Positions 26,890-35,736 of a stretch of 54,898 nucleotides of DNA are shown here, in pieces (the first letter of the stretch is position 1; each line of letters starts with the position of its first letter). The stretch comes from an uncultured Lachnospiraceae bacterium (GTDB lineage: Bacteria > Bacillota > Clostridia > Lachnospirales > Lachnospiraceae): positions 1 through 54,898 of the forward strand of contig CADAIL010000024.1 of the NCBI GenBank assembly GCA_902788035.1, written 5' to 3'. The position numbers were made by a program, and so were the translations under genes. Under the pieces are notes generated by a model that was not told the DNA's origin, did not search any database, and saw nothing but the letters and a program-made list of their open reading frames with translations.

Positions 26890-28980
26890 ATGAAGGCAGT
26901 GAAGAAATACCTGGCAGTCATGATGACGATCTTTATGATCGCAGGAGTGTGCCCCGCCACGGTCTACGCTTCCCCGGAGGAAGGCAATGTGACGGAAGAA
27001 ATCGTGGATGCTGAAGAGGCAGCCCCGGTGCCGGAGCTTGATGAAGAGGCCGATGAGACTGAAGAGGAGATCGCGGAAGAAGTCATCGGAGCCGGAGTTC
27101 AGGTGGGCGACGGTGTGACGGCGACGTACGATATTAATACCCTGGCTGTAGTTTTTGAATCATATGGAGGAACGCTGTGGAAAGACTGGATTTCCAAGTT
27201 AGGTATTAAGGCTAATCAAATTTGTTCAATCAGGGCAACCGGTACCCTGTACTTGCCGCCGGATTCATCGTGCTTGTTCGAAAAATGCACCAACCTGAAA
27301 AATCTGGATCTGGGCAACTTTAATACTTCGAATGTCACGAATATGGCAGGTATGTTTGACAAATGCAGCAGACTGACAAATCTGAACTTGAGCAAATTTG
27401 ACACGTCGAACGTTACGACTATGGATAGCATGTTCGACGACTGCAGCAGCCTGACAGAACTGGATTTGAGCAGCTTTAAGACATCGAACTTACAGCGTAT
27501 GGATGCCTTGTTTGGTGGCTGCAGCAGCCTGACAAATGTGAATTTGAGCAGTTTTGACACGTCGAATGTTGTTGATATGGATGCCATGTTCCATGGCTGC
27601 AGCAGCCTTACAAAGCTGGATCTGAGCAACTTTAATACATCCAGTTTAAGATGGACGTATGGCATGGTCCGTTTCTGCAGCAATCTGAAATATCTGGATC
27701 TGAGCAGCTTTGATACATCCAAAATGAGAGATCCATATGACATGTATCTCATGTTCGAAGGTGATACAAATCTTGAAGTTCTTCGCACTCCTAAGAAGCA
27801 CAGTAGAAGCGACGTTGATCTGCCAATTACCATGTACGATAAAGCAGGAAATGCGTATACAACACTGCCTGTGGTCGAAAATAGCATCGTCCTCGGAAAG
27901 ACGCAGGCGATTGCTCAAGAATATTCAGTTAATGATATCTCAGAGTGTGCAATTACGATTAACCCAACCAGTTACACGTATGACGGCACGAGCAAGGAGC
28001 CTGACGTCACTGTAATGGACGGGACCACGACGCTGGCCTTGGGCACGGACTACACTGTAACCTACTCGAAGAACAAGGACGCCGGCACAGCGGTCGTAAT
28101 CATCACGGCGACAGATACCGGGAATTATGAGGGTACTGTGACCGTTGACTTTACAATCGAGAAGGCGGATGCAGGTCTCGGATTTGGCGTGAAAAGCATA
28201 ATGAAAAAATTGGCGGATGCCGATTTCACCATTCCCCTGATGAAGGCCACTACCGCAGGGGCGACCTTTACTTCCGATAACACAGCTGTTGCCACGGTTA
28301 ACAGCGCGACCGGCAAGGTGACGATCAAGGGGGCAGGCACTGCCACCATTACAGCCTCAGCAAATGCAAACGCGAACTATGATGCAGGCAGCGCGTCTTA
28401 CATACTGATAGTAGAGAAGACCTCTCAGAAACTCTTCTCCGATGTACAGAACCCGGGTCATGCATATTACAACGCAATTTACTGGGCAGCCGACGCCGGG
28501 ATCACCAAAGGATATGCTGACGGTACGTTCGGCATCAACCGGAACTGCACCCGCGGAGAGATGATGATGTTCCTGTGGAGATATGCAGGCAAGAAGGAGC
28601 CAACGGCGGTATCGAAATCTCCGTTCAAAGATGTGCCGAAGACACATACATTCTATAAGGCTATTCTCTGGGGTTCTCAGAAAGGCATCACCAAGGGATA
28701 TCCGGATGGTACATTCGGTATCAACAAAAACGTCAGCCGCGGTGAATGCATGATGTTCCTCTGGAGGCTCAAGGGCAAACCGGCACCTAAGGCAGTCGCG
28801 AAGGCACCGTTCCCGGATGTTCCGAAATCACATGTCTTCTACAATGCGGTACTCTGGGGCTACCAGAAAAATATAACGACAGGCTTTACGTCGGGACCGC
28901 TGGCAGGGAAATTCGGCGTCAATGAGAACTGCTCGAGAGGCCAGATCGTGACCTTCCTTTACAGGGCAAAATCATTATAA
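26890..28980 (+). CDS. secreted BspA-like repeat protein with SLH-type domain
   Basis: A surface protein of 696 residues. It has a signal peptide (1-28, ending PATVYAS), an acidic spacer (29-75) and DUF285/BspA-like leucine-rich repeats of about 23-24 residues (about 130-310, pattern CSSLTxLDLSxFxTSNVxxMDxMF). An MBG/Ig-like domain follows (about 355-425, YDGTSKEPDVTV), then a Big-2-like domain (about 430-505). Three S-layer-homology-like repeats (about 510-695) each have YxAIxWxxxxGITKGYxDGTFG and a CSRGxxMMFLWR end. The SLH part should hold it to cell-wall polymer, and the repeats suggest host or matrix binding. It is monocistronic with GGAAAGGAG upstream. Confidence 0.85.
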   Translation: MKAVKKYLAVMMTIFMIAGVCPATVYASPEEGNVTEEIVDAEEAAPVPELDEEADETEEEIAEEVIGAGVQVGDGVTATYDINTLAVVFESYGGTLWKDWISKLGIKANQICSIRATGTLYLPPDSSCLFEKCTNLKNLDLGNFNTSNVTNMAGMFDKCSRLTNLNLSKFDTSNVTTMDSMFDDCSSLTELDLSSFKTSNLQRMDALFGGCSSLTNVNLSSFDTSNVVDMDAMFHGCSSLTKLDLSNFNTSSLRWTYGMVRFCSNLKYLDLSSFDTSKMRDPYDMYLMFEGDTNLEVLRTPKKHSRSDVDLPITMYDKAGNAYTTLPVVENSIVLGKTQAIAQEYSVNDISECAITINPTSYTYDGTSKEPDVTVMDGTTTLALGTDYTVTYSKNKDAGTAVVIITATDTGNYEGTVTVDFTIEKADAGLGFGVKSIMKKLADADFTIPLMKATTAGATFTSDNTAVATVNSATGKVTIKGAGTATITASANANANYDAGSASYILIVEKTSQKLFSDVQNPGHAYYNAIYWAADAGITKGYADGTFGINRNCTRGEMMMFLWRYAGKKEPTAVSKSPFKDVPKTHTFYKAILWGSQKGITKGYPDGTFGINKNVSRGECMMFLWRLKGKPAPKAVAKAPFPDVPKSHVFYNAVLWGYQKNITTGFTSGPLAGKFGVNENCSRGQIVTFLYRAKSL

Positions 28981-29036
28981 AAGAATTTGACAAAGTGACA
29001 GGGTCTTCTGAAGAATGTAAAATTCTTAAATATATA

Positions 29037-29065
29037 TTGACAGTCGCCCGCTTTCCTGCTACAAT
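29037..29065 (+). promoter_or_regulatory. consensus promoter of the T-box operon
   Basis: TTGACA (29037-29042) and TACAAT (29060-29065) are separated by exactly 17 bp, the best sigma-70-type promoter in the window. Transcription should start near 29072 and run into the T-box leader. Confidence 0.85.
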
Positions 29066-29117
29066 CACTTTTGTTCGTTAAAGAGCAAAAGCGCCGCACA
29101 CGGCGCATATAACCAAC

Positions 29118-29345
29118 ATATAAAGACTATGACGAAGACGGTCGGGACTCATCCGGAGTACAGAGAACCTGCATTTGCTGAGAGCGGGCTGAAGGAAATC
29201 CCAGAACTATCACTTCCGAGTCGGAGCGCTGAGCGGCTCTGCCGTTAGGTTCTCCCGTGAAGGCTGCGTTAGTGCCAAGGACTTGATGGAGTCTTAGAGA
29301 GGCGCCGAAAGGCGCAATTTGAGTGGTACCGCGAGTTGATATTTC
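29118..29345 (+). promoter_or_regulatory. T-box riboswitch, probable Ile specifier
   Basis: The antiterminator bulge motif GTGGTACCGCG (29323-29333) is diagnostic. TTTGAG (29318-29323) can pair with CTCAAA (29353-29358) as antiterminator, excluding the terminator. Stem I: GACT 29125/AGTC 29219, an ATGA/GA kink, CGAAG 29133/CTTCCG 29213, a specifier loop, then GGGA/TCCC, and an AGAGA bulge at 29162. Within the loop, GAA (29204) is followed by ATC (29209-29211), a purine and the lower stem, so isoleucine is favoured. An alternative register reads CCA (29201, Pro). Uncharged tRNA should allow readthrough into the enzyme operon. Confidence 0.85.
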
Positions 29346-29347
29346 AG

Positions 29348-29381
29348 CCCGTCTCAAAGAAATTTGAGGCGGGTTTTTTTT
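29348..29381 (+). terminator. T-box terminator
   Basis: CCCGTCTCAAA pairs with TTTGAGGCGGG (one mismatch) and is followed by eight T. Its 5' arm is shared with the antiterminator helix. Confidence 0.9.
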
Positions 29382-29510
29382 ATGCAGACAAAGCCTGCCT
29401 CCGCACATGTCGGATGACTGCCTGACAGATATCCGACATACAGGACTCTTAGACAAGAAGAATCACACAGCTCTTTATGGAACTACAAATTAATGAGGAG
29501 GTTTTTTGTA

Positions 29511-31832
29511 ATGTCGGATACTGCTGTAAAGAATAGGGCGGCACTGGAAATGGAGAAGGAAGTTGCCAATCGTATCATGGCGCTGCGTGTTGACAGTGGC
29601 TACACACAGGCCGAGATGGCTGATATGACAGGGTTCTCCCTCGAGGACTACACGATGTATGAGGAGGGCGGCGCGGATCTTCCGTTCTCGTTCATTCACA
29701 AATGCGCGTCTGTCTTCGATGTTGAAATCATGGAACTTCTCGAAGGACGTACTCCGCTCCTTACCGGCTACACGCTGACCCGCGCGGGCGGCGGTCAGCT
29801 GACGTCTGTGGAGCCTGGCGTTCTCATCAAGAACATTGCGCCGCTGTTCAAGGACAGAATTGCGGATCCGTATTTCGTTGTTTACAACTATAATGAGGAG
29901 CAGCAGCACACGCCGATCGAGCAGGTCACCCATCCGGGTCAGGAGTTCGACTACGTCCTGGAAGGATCCATGAAGATCAGGATCAAGGATAATGAGGAAG
30001 TCCTGCATGCCGGCGACAGCATTTTCTATAATTCTTCCAATCCGCACGGCATCATCGCCGTGGGCGGTCAGGATGTCCACTTCCTCGCGCTCGTACTGCC
30101 GGAGGAAGGCGCGGATGTAGTATGGGAGAAGGGTCGTCTCAGATCAAGAGAAGACGTAGATGTAATTAAAAAGGAAGCTTCCCCGGACGCTCTCAAGGCT
30201 CCGAACTTTGTATCGAATTTCGTCTCTGTCAAGGAGAGGGAGGACGGATATCCGACGGAAGTCACTTTTAAGAACACAGATAAGTTCAACTTTGCGTTCG
30301 ACGTTGTCGATGCTATCGCGGAGAAAGAGCCGGATCGTCTGTGCATGGTCCATCTCGACAAGGATAAGAATGAACGCCGCTTCACGTTCCAGGATATGAA
30401 GAAAATGAGCGCGCGGGCTGCCAACTATTTCAAGGCTCAGGGCATCAAAAAGGGCGATGCCGTCATGCTGCTCCTTCGCAGGAACTGGGAGTTCTGGCCG
30501 ATCATCGTCGGTCTCCACAAACTCGGCGCGATCGCGCTCCCGGCTACAGACCAGCTCAAGCAGAAGGATCTGGAATACCGCTTCCAGACAGCTGACGTCA
30601 AGGCTGTCTGCTGCACGGCAACAAGTGCCTGCGTGGAAGAAGTCGAGTATGCCGTTAAGAACTGCCCGTCAGTCAAGCATCTCTTTACGACGGGAGGAAA
30701 GAGAGAGGGTTGGCATTCATTTGATGATGAATACGAAATGTACTCCAGCCGCTACCGCCGCACAGGTGATTCCATCCGTGGTAACGACACGATGCTGATG
30801 CTCTTCTCATCCGGAACATCGGGTTACCCGAAGGCAGTTGTCCACAGCTGCAAGTATGCGCTCGGCCACTTCGTCACAGCGAGATACTGGCAGTGCGTAC
30901 ACGCCGAAGGCCTGCATCTGACCATCTCCGACACAGGCTGGGGCAAGGCTCTGTGGGGCAAGCTGTATGGACAGTGGATGAACGGCGGGGCGACATTTGT
31001 ATACGATTTCGACCGTTTCCATGCGGACGACATCCTTCCGCTGTTTGGCAAATACAAGATCACCACGTTCTGCGCGCCGCCTACAATGTACAGATTCTTT
31101 ATCAAAGAGGATCTCAGCAAATACGATCTGTCCTCCATCCGCCACGCCAGCATCGCGGGTGAGGCCATGAACCCGGAGGTATTCAACCGCTTCAGAGAAG
31201 TGACAGGTATCTCTATCATGGAAGGTTTCGGTCAGACGGAGACCACGCTGACGGTCGGCAACTTTATCGGCATGACGCCGAAGCCGGGCTCGATGGGCAA
31301 GCCGTCTCCGATGTACAAGGTCATGCTGATGGCTCCGGACGGAACGGAAGCCAGAGTCGGTGATCCGGGCGAGATCTGTGTGCGCTACGGCAATGAAGAG
31401 CCGTGCGGCCTCTTCAAGGAGTACCTGAATAATAAGGAAGCGACGGACAACGTCAAGGACAATGGCTGGTATCACACCGGAGACCTTGCGTGGAAGGATG
31501 AGGACGGCTACTTCTGGTATGTCGGCCGTACGGATGACATCATCAAGTCCTCTGGCTACCGCATCGGACCGTTCGAGATCGAGAGTGTTATCATGGAGCT
31601 TCCGTACGTCCTCGAGTGCGGCGTATCCGCTGTCAAGGACGATATCCGCGGTCAGGTCGTCAAGGCAAGCATCGTTCTTGTCAAGGGAACAGTGCCGTCT
31701 GATGAGTTGAAGAAGGATATTCAGCAGTACGTCAAGAAGCGCACCGCTCCTTACAAGTACCCGAGAATTGTCGAGTTCAAATCCGAGCTCCCGAAGACGG
31801 TCAGCGGAAAGATCATTCGCAATCAGCTGTAA
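29511..31832 (+). CDS. HTH-cupin-acyl-CoA synthetase fusion
   Basis: Three modules in 773 residues. An XRE-type HTH (about 20-75, RVDSGYTQAEMADMTGFS) and a cupin (about 140-205, QEFDYVLEGSMKIRI, HAGDSIFYNSSNPHG) precede an AMP-forming acyl-CoA synthetase (from about 265). The synthetase has the P-loop LFSSGTSGYPKAVVHS near 430, GFGQTETT, YHTGDLAWKDEDGYFWYVGR and the C-terminal catalytic lysine in SGKIIRNQL. It should turn a carboxylic acid, CoA and ATP into acyl-CoA. The start at 29511 is chosen because AGGAGG (29496-29501) lies 9 nt upstream; an ATG at 29493 overlaps that site. The 2-oxoacid oxidoreductase genes follow, suggesting its product feeds them. Confidence 0.88.
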   Translation: MSDTAVKNRAALEMEKEVANRIMALRVDSGYTQAEMADMTGFSLEDYTMYEEGGADLPFSFIHKCASVFDVEIMELLEGRTPLLTGYTLTRAGGGQLTSVEPGVLIKNIAPLFKDRIADPYFVVYNYNEEQQHTPIEQVTHPGQEFDYVLEGSMKIRIKDNEEVLHAGDSIFYNSSNPHGIIAVGGQDVHFLALVLPEEGADVVWEKGRLRSREDVDVIKKEASPDALKAPNFVSNFVSVKEREDGYPTEVTFKNTDKFNFAFDVVDAIAEKEPDRLCMVHLDKDKNERRFTFQDMKKMSARAANYFKAQGIKKGDAVMLLLRRNWEFWPIIVGLHKLGAIALPATDQLKQKDLEYRFQTADVKAVCCTATSACVEEVEYAVKNCPSVKHLFTTGGKREGWHSFDDEYEMYSSRYRRTGDSIRGNDTMLMLFSSGTSGYPKAVVHSCKYALGHFVTARYWQCVHAEGLHLTISDTGWGKALWGKLYGQWMNGGATFVYDFDRFHADDILPLFGKYKITTFCAPPTMYRFFIKEDLSKYDLSSIRHASIAGEAMNPEVFNRFREVTGISIMEGFGQTETTLTVGNFIGMTPKPGSMGKPSPMYKVMLMAPDGTEARVGDPGEICVRYGNEEPCGLFKEYLNNKEATDNVKDNGWYHTGDLAWKDEDGYFWYVGRTDDIIKSSGYRIGPFEIESVIMELPYVLECGVSAVKDDIRGQVVKASIVLVKGTVPSDELKKDIQQYVKKRTAPYKYPRIVEFKSELPKTVSGKIIRNQL

Positions 31833-32143
31833 ATGCGCAGGCCGCCCGGACTGACAGACAGCTCTTGAAAGGCTGGGCGTGCGCAATGGCGCTTTACATG
31901 ATTAGTTTTTAGTACTATTATATAAAGAACCTATCTGCCGGTCTCCAGGGATGCTCCTATGAGCGTCCCTGCGGGGCGGGCAGTGCTGTGATTAACAGGT
32001 AATTGTGTTACAAGTACCCGTTTTGAATAATCAACAAAGGACACATGAGTATGTTAACGGCTGATAGGCTGGCGCTTACATACTCAGCGATCCGACACCT
32101 GCATGTAAATGCAAAAATTATTTTTACGAGGAGACACCAGGTT
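31833..32143. other. spacer within the T-box operon
   Basis: About 310 bp without a supported gene. It contains a hairpin AGGGATGCTC/GAGCGTCCCT at about 31947-31971 without a T-run, perhaps an RNA processing or stabilising structure. No clear terminator was found, so the downstream genes could be co-transcribed, but a separate promoter cannot be excluded. Confidence 0.4.
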
Positions 32144-32407
32144 ATGAAGAGAAGGTTCAAGGTTGTATTCAACCGGGAAAAATGCAAGGGCTGCGAGCTC
32201 TGTATTAACTTCTGTCCCAAGGGCATTTTAGCCCTCGATCCGGAAGTCAATGCCAAGGGCTATCACCCGGCCGGCATCATTGATCAGGAAAAGTGCATCG
32301 GCTGCGCAAGCTGCGCGACCATGTGTCCCGACTATTGCATCAGTATCTATCAATTAGAGGACGGGGAAGAGTACGATGCTTCCGAGTCCCAGGCCGGGCA
32401 GATGTAA
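32144..32407 (+). CDS. 2-oxoacid oxidoreductase delta subunit, 2x[4Fe-4S] ferredoxin
   Basis: An 87-residue electron-transfer subunit. Two CxxCxxCxxxCP motifs, the first at C14, C17, C20 and C24 and the second in KCIGCASCATMCPD, bind two [4Fe-4S] clusters that pass electrons from the TPP enzyme to ferredoxin. I start at 32144 because CGAGGAG ends 10 nt upstream. An open frame extends back to 32045 but has no better ribosome site. The alpha subunit gene starts 16 nt downstream. Confidence 0.9.
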   Translation: MKRRFKVVFNREKCKGCELCINFCPKGILALDPEVNAKGYHPAGIIDQEKCIGCASCATMCPDYCISIYQLEDGEEYDASESQAGQM

Positions 32408-32423
32408 AGGGAGGAGAATGATC

Positions 32424-33503
32424 ATGTCAAGAATCCTGATGAAAGGCAACGAAGCCTTTGCCGAGGCGGCTATCCGCGCAGGCGTCAAATGTTATTTCGG
32501 TTATCCGATCACACCGCAGAATGAGATTCCTGAATATATGTCCCATGAGCTTCCGAAAGCCGGCGGCGCATTCATTCAGGCAGAATCCGAGCTTGCAGCT
32601 ATCAGCATGGCTTACGGTGCTGCAGCCAGCGGCGGTCGTGTTTTTATTTCCACAAGCTCTCCGGGACTTGCCCTGATGCAGGAAGGCATCGGCTTTATCG
32701 CGTCCTGTGAAGTTCCGCTCGTAATCCTCAACGTATCCCGCGGCGGCCCCGGCGTCGGCGGCATTCAGCCGGGCCAGGCAGACTACCTGCAGGTAACGCG
32801 CGGCGGTTATAACGGCGATGTGAAGGTGCCTGTATTTGCACCGTCCAGCATTCAGGAATGCGCAAATCTCATCTATGAGTGCTTCGACATCGCTGAAGAG
32901 TACCGCAACCCGGTCGTCATCCTCGCGGACGGCATGCTGGGCCAGATGATGGAGCCGGTAGAACTTCCGGAAGCCAAGGGGATCGTTCCTGTTGAAGATA
33001 TCAACAAGGGCAAGCCATGGGCGATCACAGGCACAGATTACCACGAGGGAAGAAACGTCGTTTATTCACTCCGCCTTCAGCCGCAGGTCCTTGAAGATCA
33101 CGTAGAGCACCTGTTCGAGAAGTATGCCAGGGCTGAGAAGGAACTGGTCCGCTGGAGCGATCAGGGCCTTGAGGACGCGGAGATCGTATTTGTTGCGTTC
33201 GGCACAATGTCCAGACTGTGCGCCGAGGCATGTGAGCTGCTCGAGGAGCGCGGCATCAAGGCCGGTCTCATCAGACCGATTTCCCTGTGGCCGTATCCGG
33301 ACGCCGCATTTGACAAGATCGGACCGAATTGCAAGGTCGTTCTTTCCACCGAGCTTTCCATGGGCCAGATGATGACCGACGTCAAGGCGGCTGCCAAAGG
33401 ACGCTGGCCGGTCGGCCTCATTCACCGTACCGGCGGTATGGTCCCGTCCTCGATCGAGATCGCGGACCGTGCGGAGAGCGCATTAAAGGAGGCGATGAAA
33501 TGA
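32424..33503 (+). CDS. 2-oxoacid:ferredoxin oxidoreductase alpha subunit (VorB/KorA-like)
   Basis: TPP-dependent oxidoreductase alpha chain, about 359 residues, joining pyrimidine-binding domain I and domain II. The N-terminus MKGNEAFAEAAIRAGVKCYF, then GYPITPQNEIPEYM, IQAESELAAI and FISTSSPGLALMQE, matches the 3-methyl-2-oxobutanoate (VorB) and 2-oxoglutarate (KorA) subunits. AGGGAGGAG lies 8 nt before ATG 32424; ATG 32418 is too close. The stop overlaps the beta start (ATGA). The enzyme interconverts a 2-oxoacid with acyl-CoA and CO2 using ferredoxin. Exact substrate unknown; context suggests a branched-chain or aryl acid. Confidence 0.92.
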   Translation: MSRILMKGNEAFAEAAIRAGVKCYFGYPITPQNEIPEYMSHELPKAGGAFIQAESELAAISMAYGAAASGGRVFISTSSPGLALMQEGIGFIASCEVPLVILNVSRGGPGVGGIQPGQADYLQVTRGGYNGDVKVPVFAPSSIQECANLIYECFDIAEEYRNPVVILADGMLGQMMEPVELPEAKGIVPVEDINKGKPWAITGTDYHEGRNVVYSLRLQPQVLEDHVEHLFEKYARAEKELVRWSDQGLEDAEIVFVAFGTMSRLCAEACELLEERGIKAGLIRPISLWPYPDAAFDKIGPNCKVVLSTELSMGQMMTDVKAAAKGRWPVGLIHRTGGMVPSSIEIADRAESALKEAMK

Positions 33504-34243
33504 AGACAGTATTTGAACCGACAAGGGGAATGATCCCGACTGATACATCCTACTGCCCGGGCTGTACACACGGTATAGCACACCGCATTATCATGGAAGC
33601 TCTCGAGGAGAGAGGTTCTCTCGGCAACACGATCGGCGTCGTACCGATCGGCTGCTCCATCAATGCGCATCACTTTATGAACGTTGACATGTGCGAATCC
33701 ACTCACGGACGCGCTCCGGCGATCGCCGCAGGCATCCGCCGTGTCCATCCGGACCAGGTGGTCTTCACATATCAGGGCGACGGCGACCTCGCTTCCATCG
33801 GAACCGCTGAGATCATCCACGCCGCTCACCGCGGTGAGAAGTTCACCACATTCTTTATCAACAATGCTATATACGGCATGACCGGCGGCCAGATGGCTCC
33901 GACGACACTGATCGGCCAGAAGACAACGACTTCCGTTTACGGTCGTACAGTAGAGCAGGCGGGACTTCCGCTCCGCATGTGCGAGATTCTTTCACAGATC
34001 GACTGCGCTGTATTTGTTGAGCGTGTCATGCTGAATAATCCTGCAAATGTCAGAAAAGCCAAAGCAGCAGTCAAAAAAGCTCTGGATATCCAGGATGCAC
34101 GGCTCGGATTTACATTTGTCGAGTTCCTGTCCTCATGCCCGACCAACTGGGGTCTCGCTCCGAAGGACGCGCTCACATTTGTTGAGAAGAACATGGCAGA
34201 GTACTATCCGATCAGGAATTTCAAGACGCCGGAGGGATTTTGA
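33500..34243 (+). CDS. 2-oxoacid:ferredoxin oxidoreductase beta subunit (VorA/KorB-like)
   Basis: TPP-binding catalytic chain of 247 residues. CPGCTHG (C19, C22) starts the domain. The TPP/Mg motif runs from GDGDLASIG to FFINNAIYGMTGGQMAPTT. Its ATG overlaps the alpha stop as ATGA, implying translational coupling. Ends at TGA 34241-34243, directly before the gamma subunit. Together with alpha, gamma and the ferredoxin it makes the four-part enzyme. Confidence 0.92.
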   Translation: MKTVFEPTRGMIPTDTSYCPGCTHGIAHRIIMEALEERGSLGNTIGVVPIGCSINAHHFMNVDMCESTHGRAPAIAAGIRRVHPDQVVFTYQGDGDLASIGTAEIIHAAHRGEKFTTFFINNAIYGMTGGQMAPTTLIGQKTTTSVYGRTVEQAGLPLRMCEILSQIDCAVFVERVMLNNPANVRKAKAAVKKALDIQDARLGFTFVEFLSSCPTNWGLAPKDALTFVEKNMAEYYPIRNFKTPEGF

Positions 34244-34245
34244 TT

Positions 34246-34773
34246 ATGAAGAAGAAATTATTTTTTGCCGGGGCAGGCGGCCAGGGAGCCCTTGCGATCG
34301 GACAGATGATAGCCAAAGCAGCAATGGATGAAGGTATGGAAGTTACATGGCTCCCGTCTTACGGCCCGGAGATGCGCGGCGGTACAGCCAACTGTACAGT
34401 AGTCGTGTCCGACCGTCCGATCAGCTGCCCGCTGATCAATGACGCGGACGTGCTCGTCGTGATGAATCTTCCTTCCCTCACAAAGTTCCAGTCCATGGTG
34501 GTCCCGGGCGGCACGATCTTTATCAACAGCTCGCTTGTACCGATCACATCTGACAGAACAGACGTCAAGGTCGTCGAGGTTCCGGCCAATGAGAAGGCTC
34601 AGGAGCTCGGCAATGAGCGCGCTTCCAACATTGTCATGCTGAGCGCGATCCTGAAGGAGACAGGCATCGTCAAGGAGGATACTGTCCGCCATCAGATCGA
34701 GAAGACATTCAGCGGCCGCAAGGCGAAGTTCCTGCCGGCGAACCTGGCAGCGCTGAAGACATATCTGGATTGA
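34246..34773 (+). CDS. 2-oxoacid:ferredoxin oxidoreductase gamma subunit
   Basis: A 175-residue gamma chain (POR gamma domain). The N-terminus FFAGAGGQGALAIGQMIAKA and the segment SYGPEMRGGTANCTVVVSD, with later PANEKAQELGNERASNIVML, are characteristic. GGAGGG (34231-34236) lies 9 nt before ATG 34246; an in-frame TTG at 34240 is less likely. It is the last gene of the T-box operon, followed by a strong terminator. Confidence 0.92.
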   Translation: MKKKLFFAGAGGQGALAIGQMIAKAAMDEGMEVTWLPSYGPEMRGGTANCTVVVSDRPISCPLINDADVLVVMNLPSLTKFQSMVVPGGTIFINSSLVPITSDRTDVKVVEVPANEKAQELGNERASNIVMLSAILKETGIVKEDTVRHQIEKTFSGRKAKFLPANLAALKTYLD

Positions 34774-34787
34774 TTTTAAGAATATTG

Positions 34788-34817
34788 GGCTGCCGCACTG
34801 GTGCGGCAGCTTTTTTG
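34788..34817 (+). terminator. terminator of the T-box operon
   Basis: GCTGCCGCAC and GTGCGGCAGC form a perfect stem with a two-base loop, followed by six T. Confidence 0.92.
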
Positions 34818-34828
34818 TTGGTGCTTTG

Positions 34829-34878
34829 GGGACGGTTCTTTCGCGTGAGGTTTCTCACGTGAAAGGAACCGTCCCTTT
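34829..34878. repeat. isolated GGGACGGTTC palindrome
   Basis: GGGACGGTTC-TTTC and GAAAGGAACCGTCCC enclose an inner GTGAG/CTCAC stem and are followed by TTTT. It sits just upstream of the 108-bp repeat element. Confidence 0.75.
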
Positions 34879-34933
34879 TGCGTGCTCTCGTGTTAGTGCG
34901 GCGGCATCTTTGTTGTGCAACGGCTAGTTTGGC

Positions 34934-35530
34934 TGAGTGGCGGCGGTCGTCATTGTCCTGTTCGGCTGCTCAAGACTGCCCGGTGGAATGGAGGGCAATA
35001 GCTTTCAATGAAATCAACTTTTATTGACTGAAGGCAAGAATGCTGGTCGACGGTCATCGTAGGTCAAAGCGGCGCTTCGTGACTGCCCGGGTGCTATAGC
35101 GGGCAGTAGCTATTAATGAAATCAACTTTTATTGACTGAAGGCAAGAATGCTGGCAGACGGTCATCAAAGTTCAAAACGGCGCTTCGTGACTGCCCGGGT
35201 GCTATAGCGGGCAGTGGCTATTAATGAAATCAACTTTTATTGACTGAAGGCAAGAATGCTGGTCGACGGTCATCGTAGGTCAAAACGGCGCTTCGTGACT
35301 GCCCGGGTGCTAGAGAGGGCAGTAGCTATTAATGAAATCAACTTTTATTGACTGAAGGCAAGAATGTTGGCAGACGGTCATCATAGGTCAAAACGGCGTT
35401 TTGTGACTGCCCGAGTGATTTTTGAAGGCAGTCGCTGTCAGTGAAATGACCTTTAAGCAAGTGCTGGCAAAAACCTAATATAAGAAAGACATACCGTCAG
35501 CCAACTTCAAAATCAATAAAGGTGACTGCT
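34934..35530. repeat. 108-bp tandem repeat element, copy 1
   Basis: Four units start at 35011, 35119, 35227 and 35335, exactly 108 bp apart. Each begins AAATCAACTTTTATTGACTG and contains a hairpin ACTGCCCG/CGGGCAGT. The 5' flank (GAGTGGCGGC, then TTGTC and GACTGCC) and the 3' flank (TACCGTCA, TCAAAATCA, GTGACTGC) also occur around copy 2 at 54177-54665. Stops in all frames argue against coding. Confidence 0.85.
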
Positions 35531-35730
35531 TTTGAGCTCATAATTCTTCGGATCGAGCAGTAGATTTAGCCCAAAATGAGCTGATGTCACCGCCTGTGGG
35601 ACTTGATTTAAATCTCATATGGCACTGCACATGTGCGTTATTTTTTAAAATTGACTGCTGATTAGGAGCTTATGCAGTTGCACACAGACAAGTTTGAAAA
35701 AATGACTGCCAACTCGAGAAGTCCGCTAGG
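35521..35730. other. chain of GACTGC hairpins
   Basis: Non-repetitive DNA joining the 108-bp and 73-bp arrays. It holds successive stems opening with GACTGC: GACTGCT/AGCAGT (35524-35565), GACTGC/GCAGT (about 35652-35679) and GACTGCC/GGCAGC (35704-35742). No gene. Confidence 0.5.
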
Positions 35731-35736
35731 TTCAAA

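Noticed and set aside
35011..35450. CRISPR array
   Set aside because: The whole 108-bp unit repeats; there are no unique spacers between short identical repeats, and no cas genes.
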